A stretch of DNA of 64,000 nt, from positions 372,001 to 436,000 of the forward strand of contig NC_064046.1 of the NCBI RefSeq assembly GCF_932526225.1, given 5' to 3'. A model generated the notes under the pieces. It had not been told where the DNA came from, searched no databases, and saw nothing but the letters and a program-made list of their open reading frames with translations. This DNA comes from Nematostella vectensis (lineage: Eukaryota; Cnidaria; Anthozoa; Actiniaria; Edwardsiidae). This document shows positions 63,911 through 64,000 of this stretch, piece by piece. A program made the translations under genes and the position numbers. The first letter of the stretch is position 1. Every line of letters begins with the position of its first letter.

Positions 63911-64000
63911 CGTCATCACCTCCCACCGTCCATCCCCTCAAATGGCGGCCTGTAGTTACTCGCCCTCAATATGCCATTGTCCAGGGCAGTATTCAAGAGT

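Overview
This is nuclear DNA from an intron-rich animal. Four protein-coding genes can be reconstructed exon by exon. Their products align closely, by recall, with conserved metazoan proteins, but the introns are full of minisatellites and small inverted-repeat transposons. A cnidarian such as a sea anemone fits best; that is an inference from gene structure and style, not a database result.

Layout. (1) 1145-4765, minus strand: a secreted or ER-lumenal JmjC/cupin oxygenase-like protein with a degenerate EF-hand (4 exons, 469 aa). (2) 6190-32434, minus: importin-4 (33 coding exons, 1075 aa). (3) 33608-42456, plus: an EEPD1-like protein with helix-hairpin-helix domains and an endonuclease/exonuclease/phosphatase domain (9 exons, 569 aa), divergent from importin-4 across about 1.2 kb that holds a 743-bp inverted-repeat element. 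(4) 47587-63910, plus: the stimulatory G protein alpha subunit, Gs alpha (13 exons, 380 aa), with its stop codon 90 bp before the window ends. All exon phases join without frameshift. The genes have unrelated cellular roles; nothing suggests a functional cluster.

About 40% of the window is tandem repeat. The main observation is where these arrays begin. In importin-4, at least eight exons (7, 9, 10, 11, 14, 15, 28 and 31) are followed by tandem copies of a segment that straddles the exon's own 5' splice site. Each copy carries the last coding bases of the exon plus the GT donor. Copy number runs from 2 (exons 11 and 28) through 3 (exons 14 and 15) to dozens or hundreds (exons 7, 9, 10 and 31). 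The roughly 8.9-kb intron 9 appears to be built almost wholly from descendants of the end of exon 9. The EEPD1-like gene shows the mirror case, a 70-bp array that repeats the 3' splice site and start of exon 4, and a weaker donor case at exon 5. I see this as a series of stages of intron growth by tandem duplication across splice junctions, producing arrays of decoy splice sites.

The intergenic stretch 42457-47586 holds satellite-like repeats in opposite orientations, several candidate terminal-inverted-repeat elements and a decayed reverse-transcriptase fragment. I found no tRNA, rRNA or CRISPR array.
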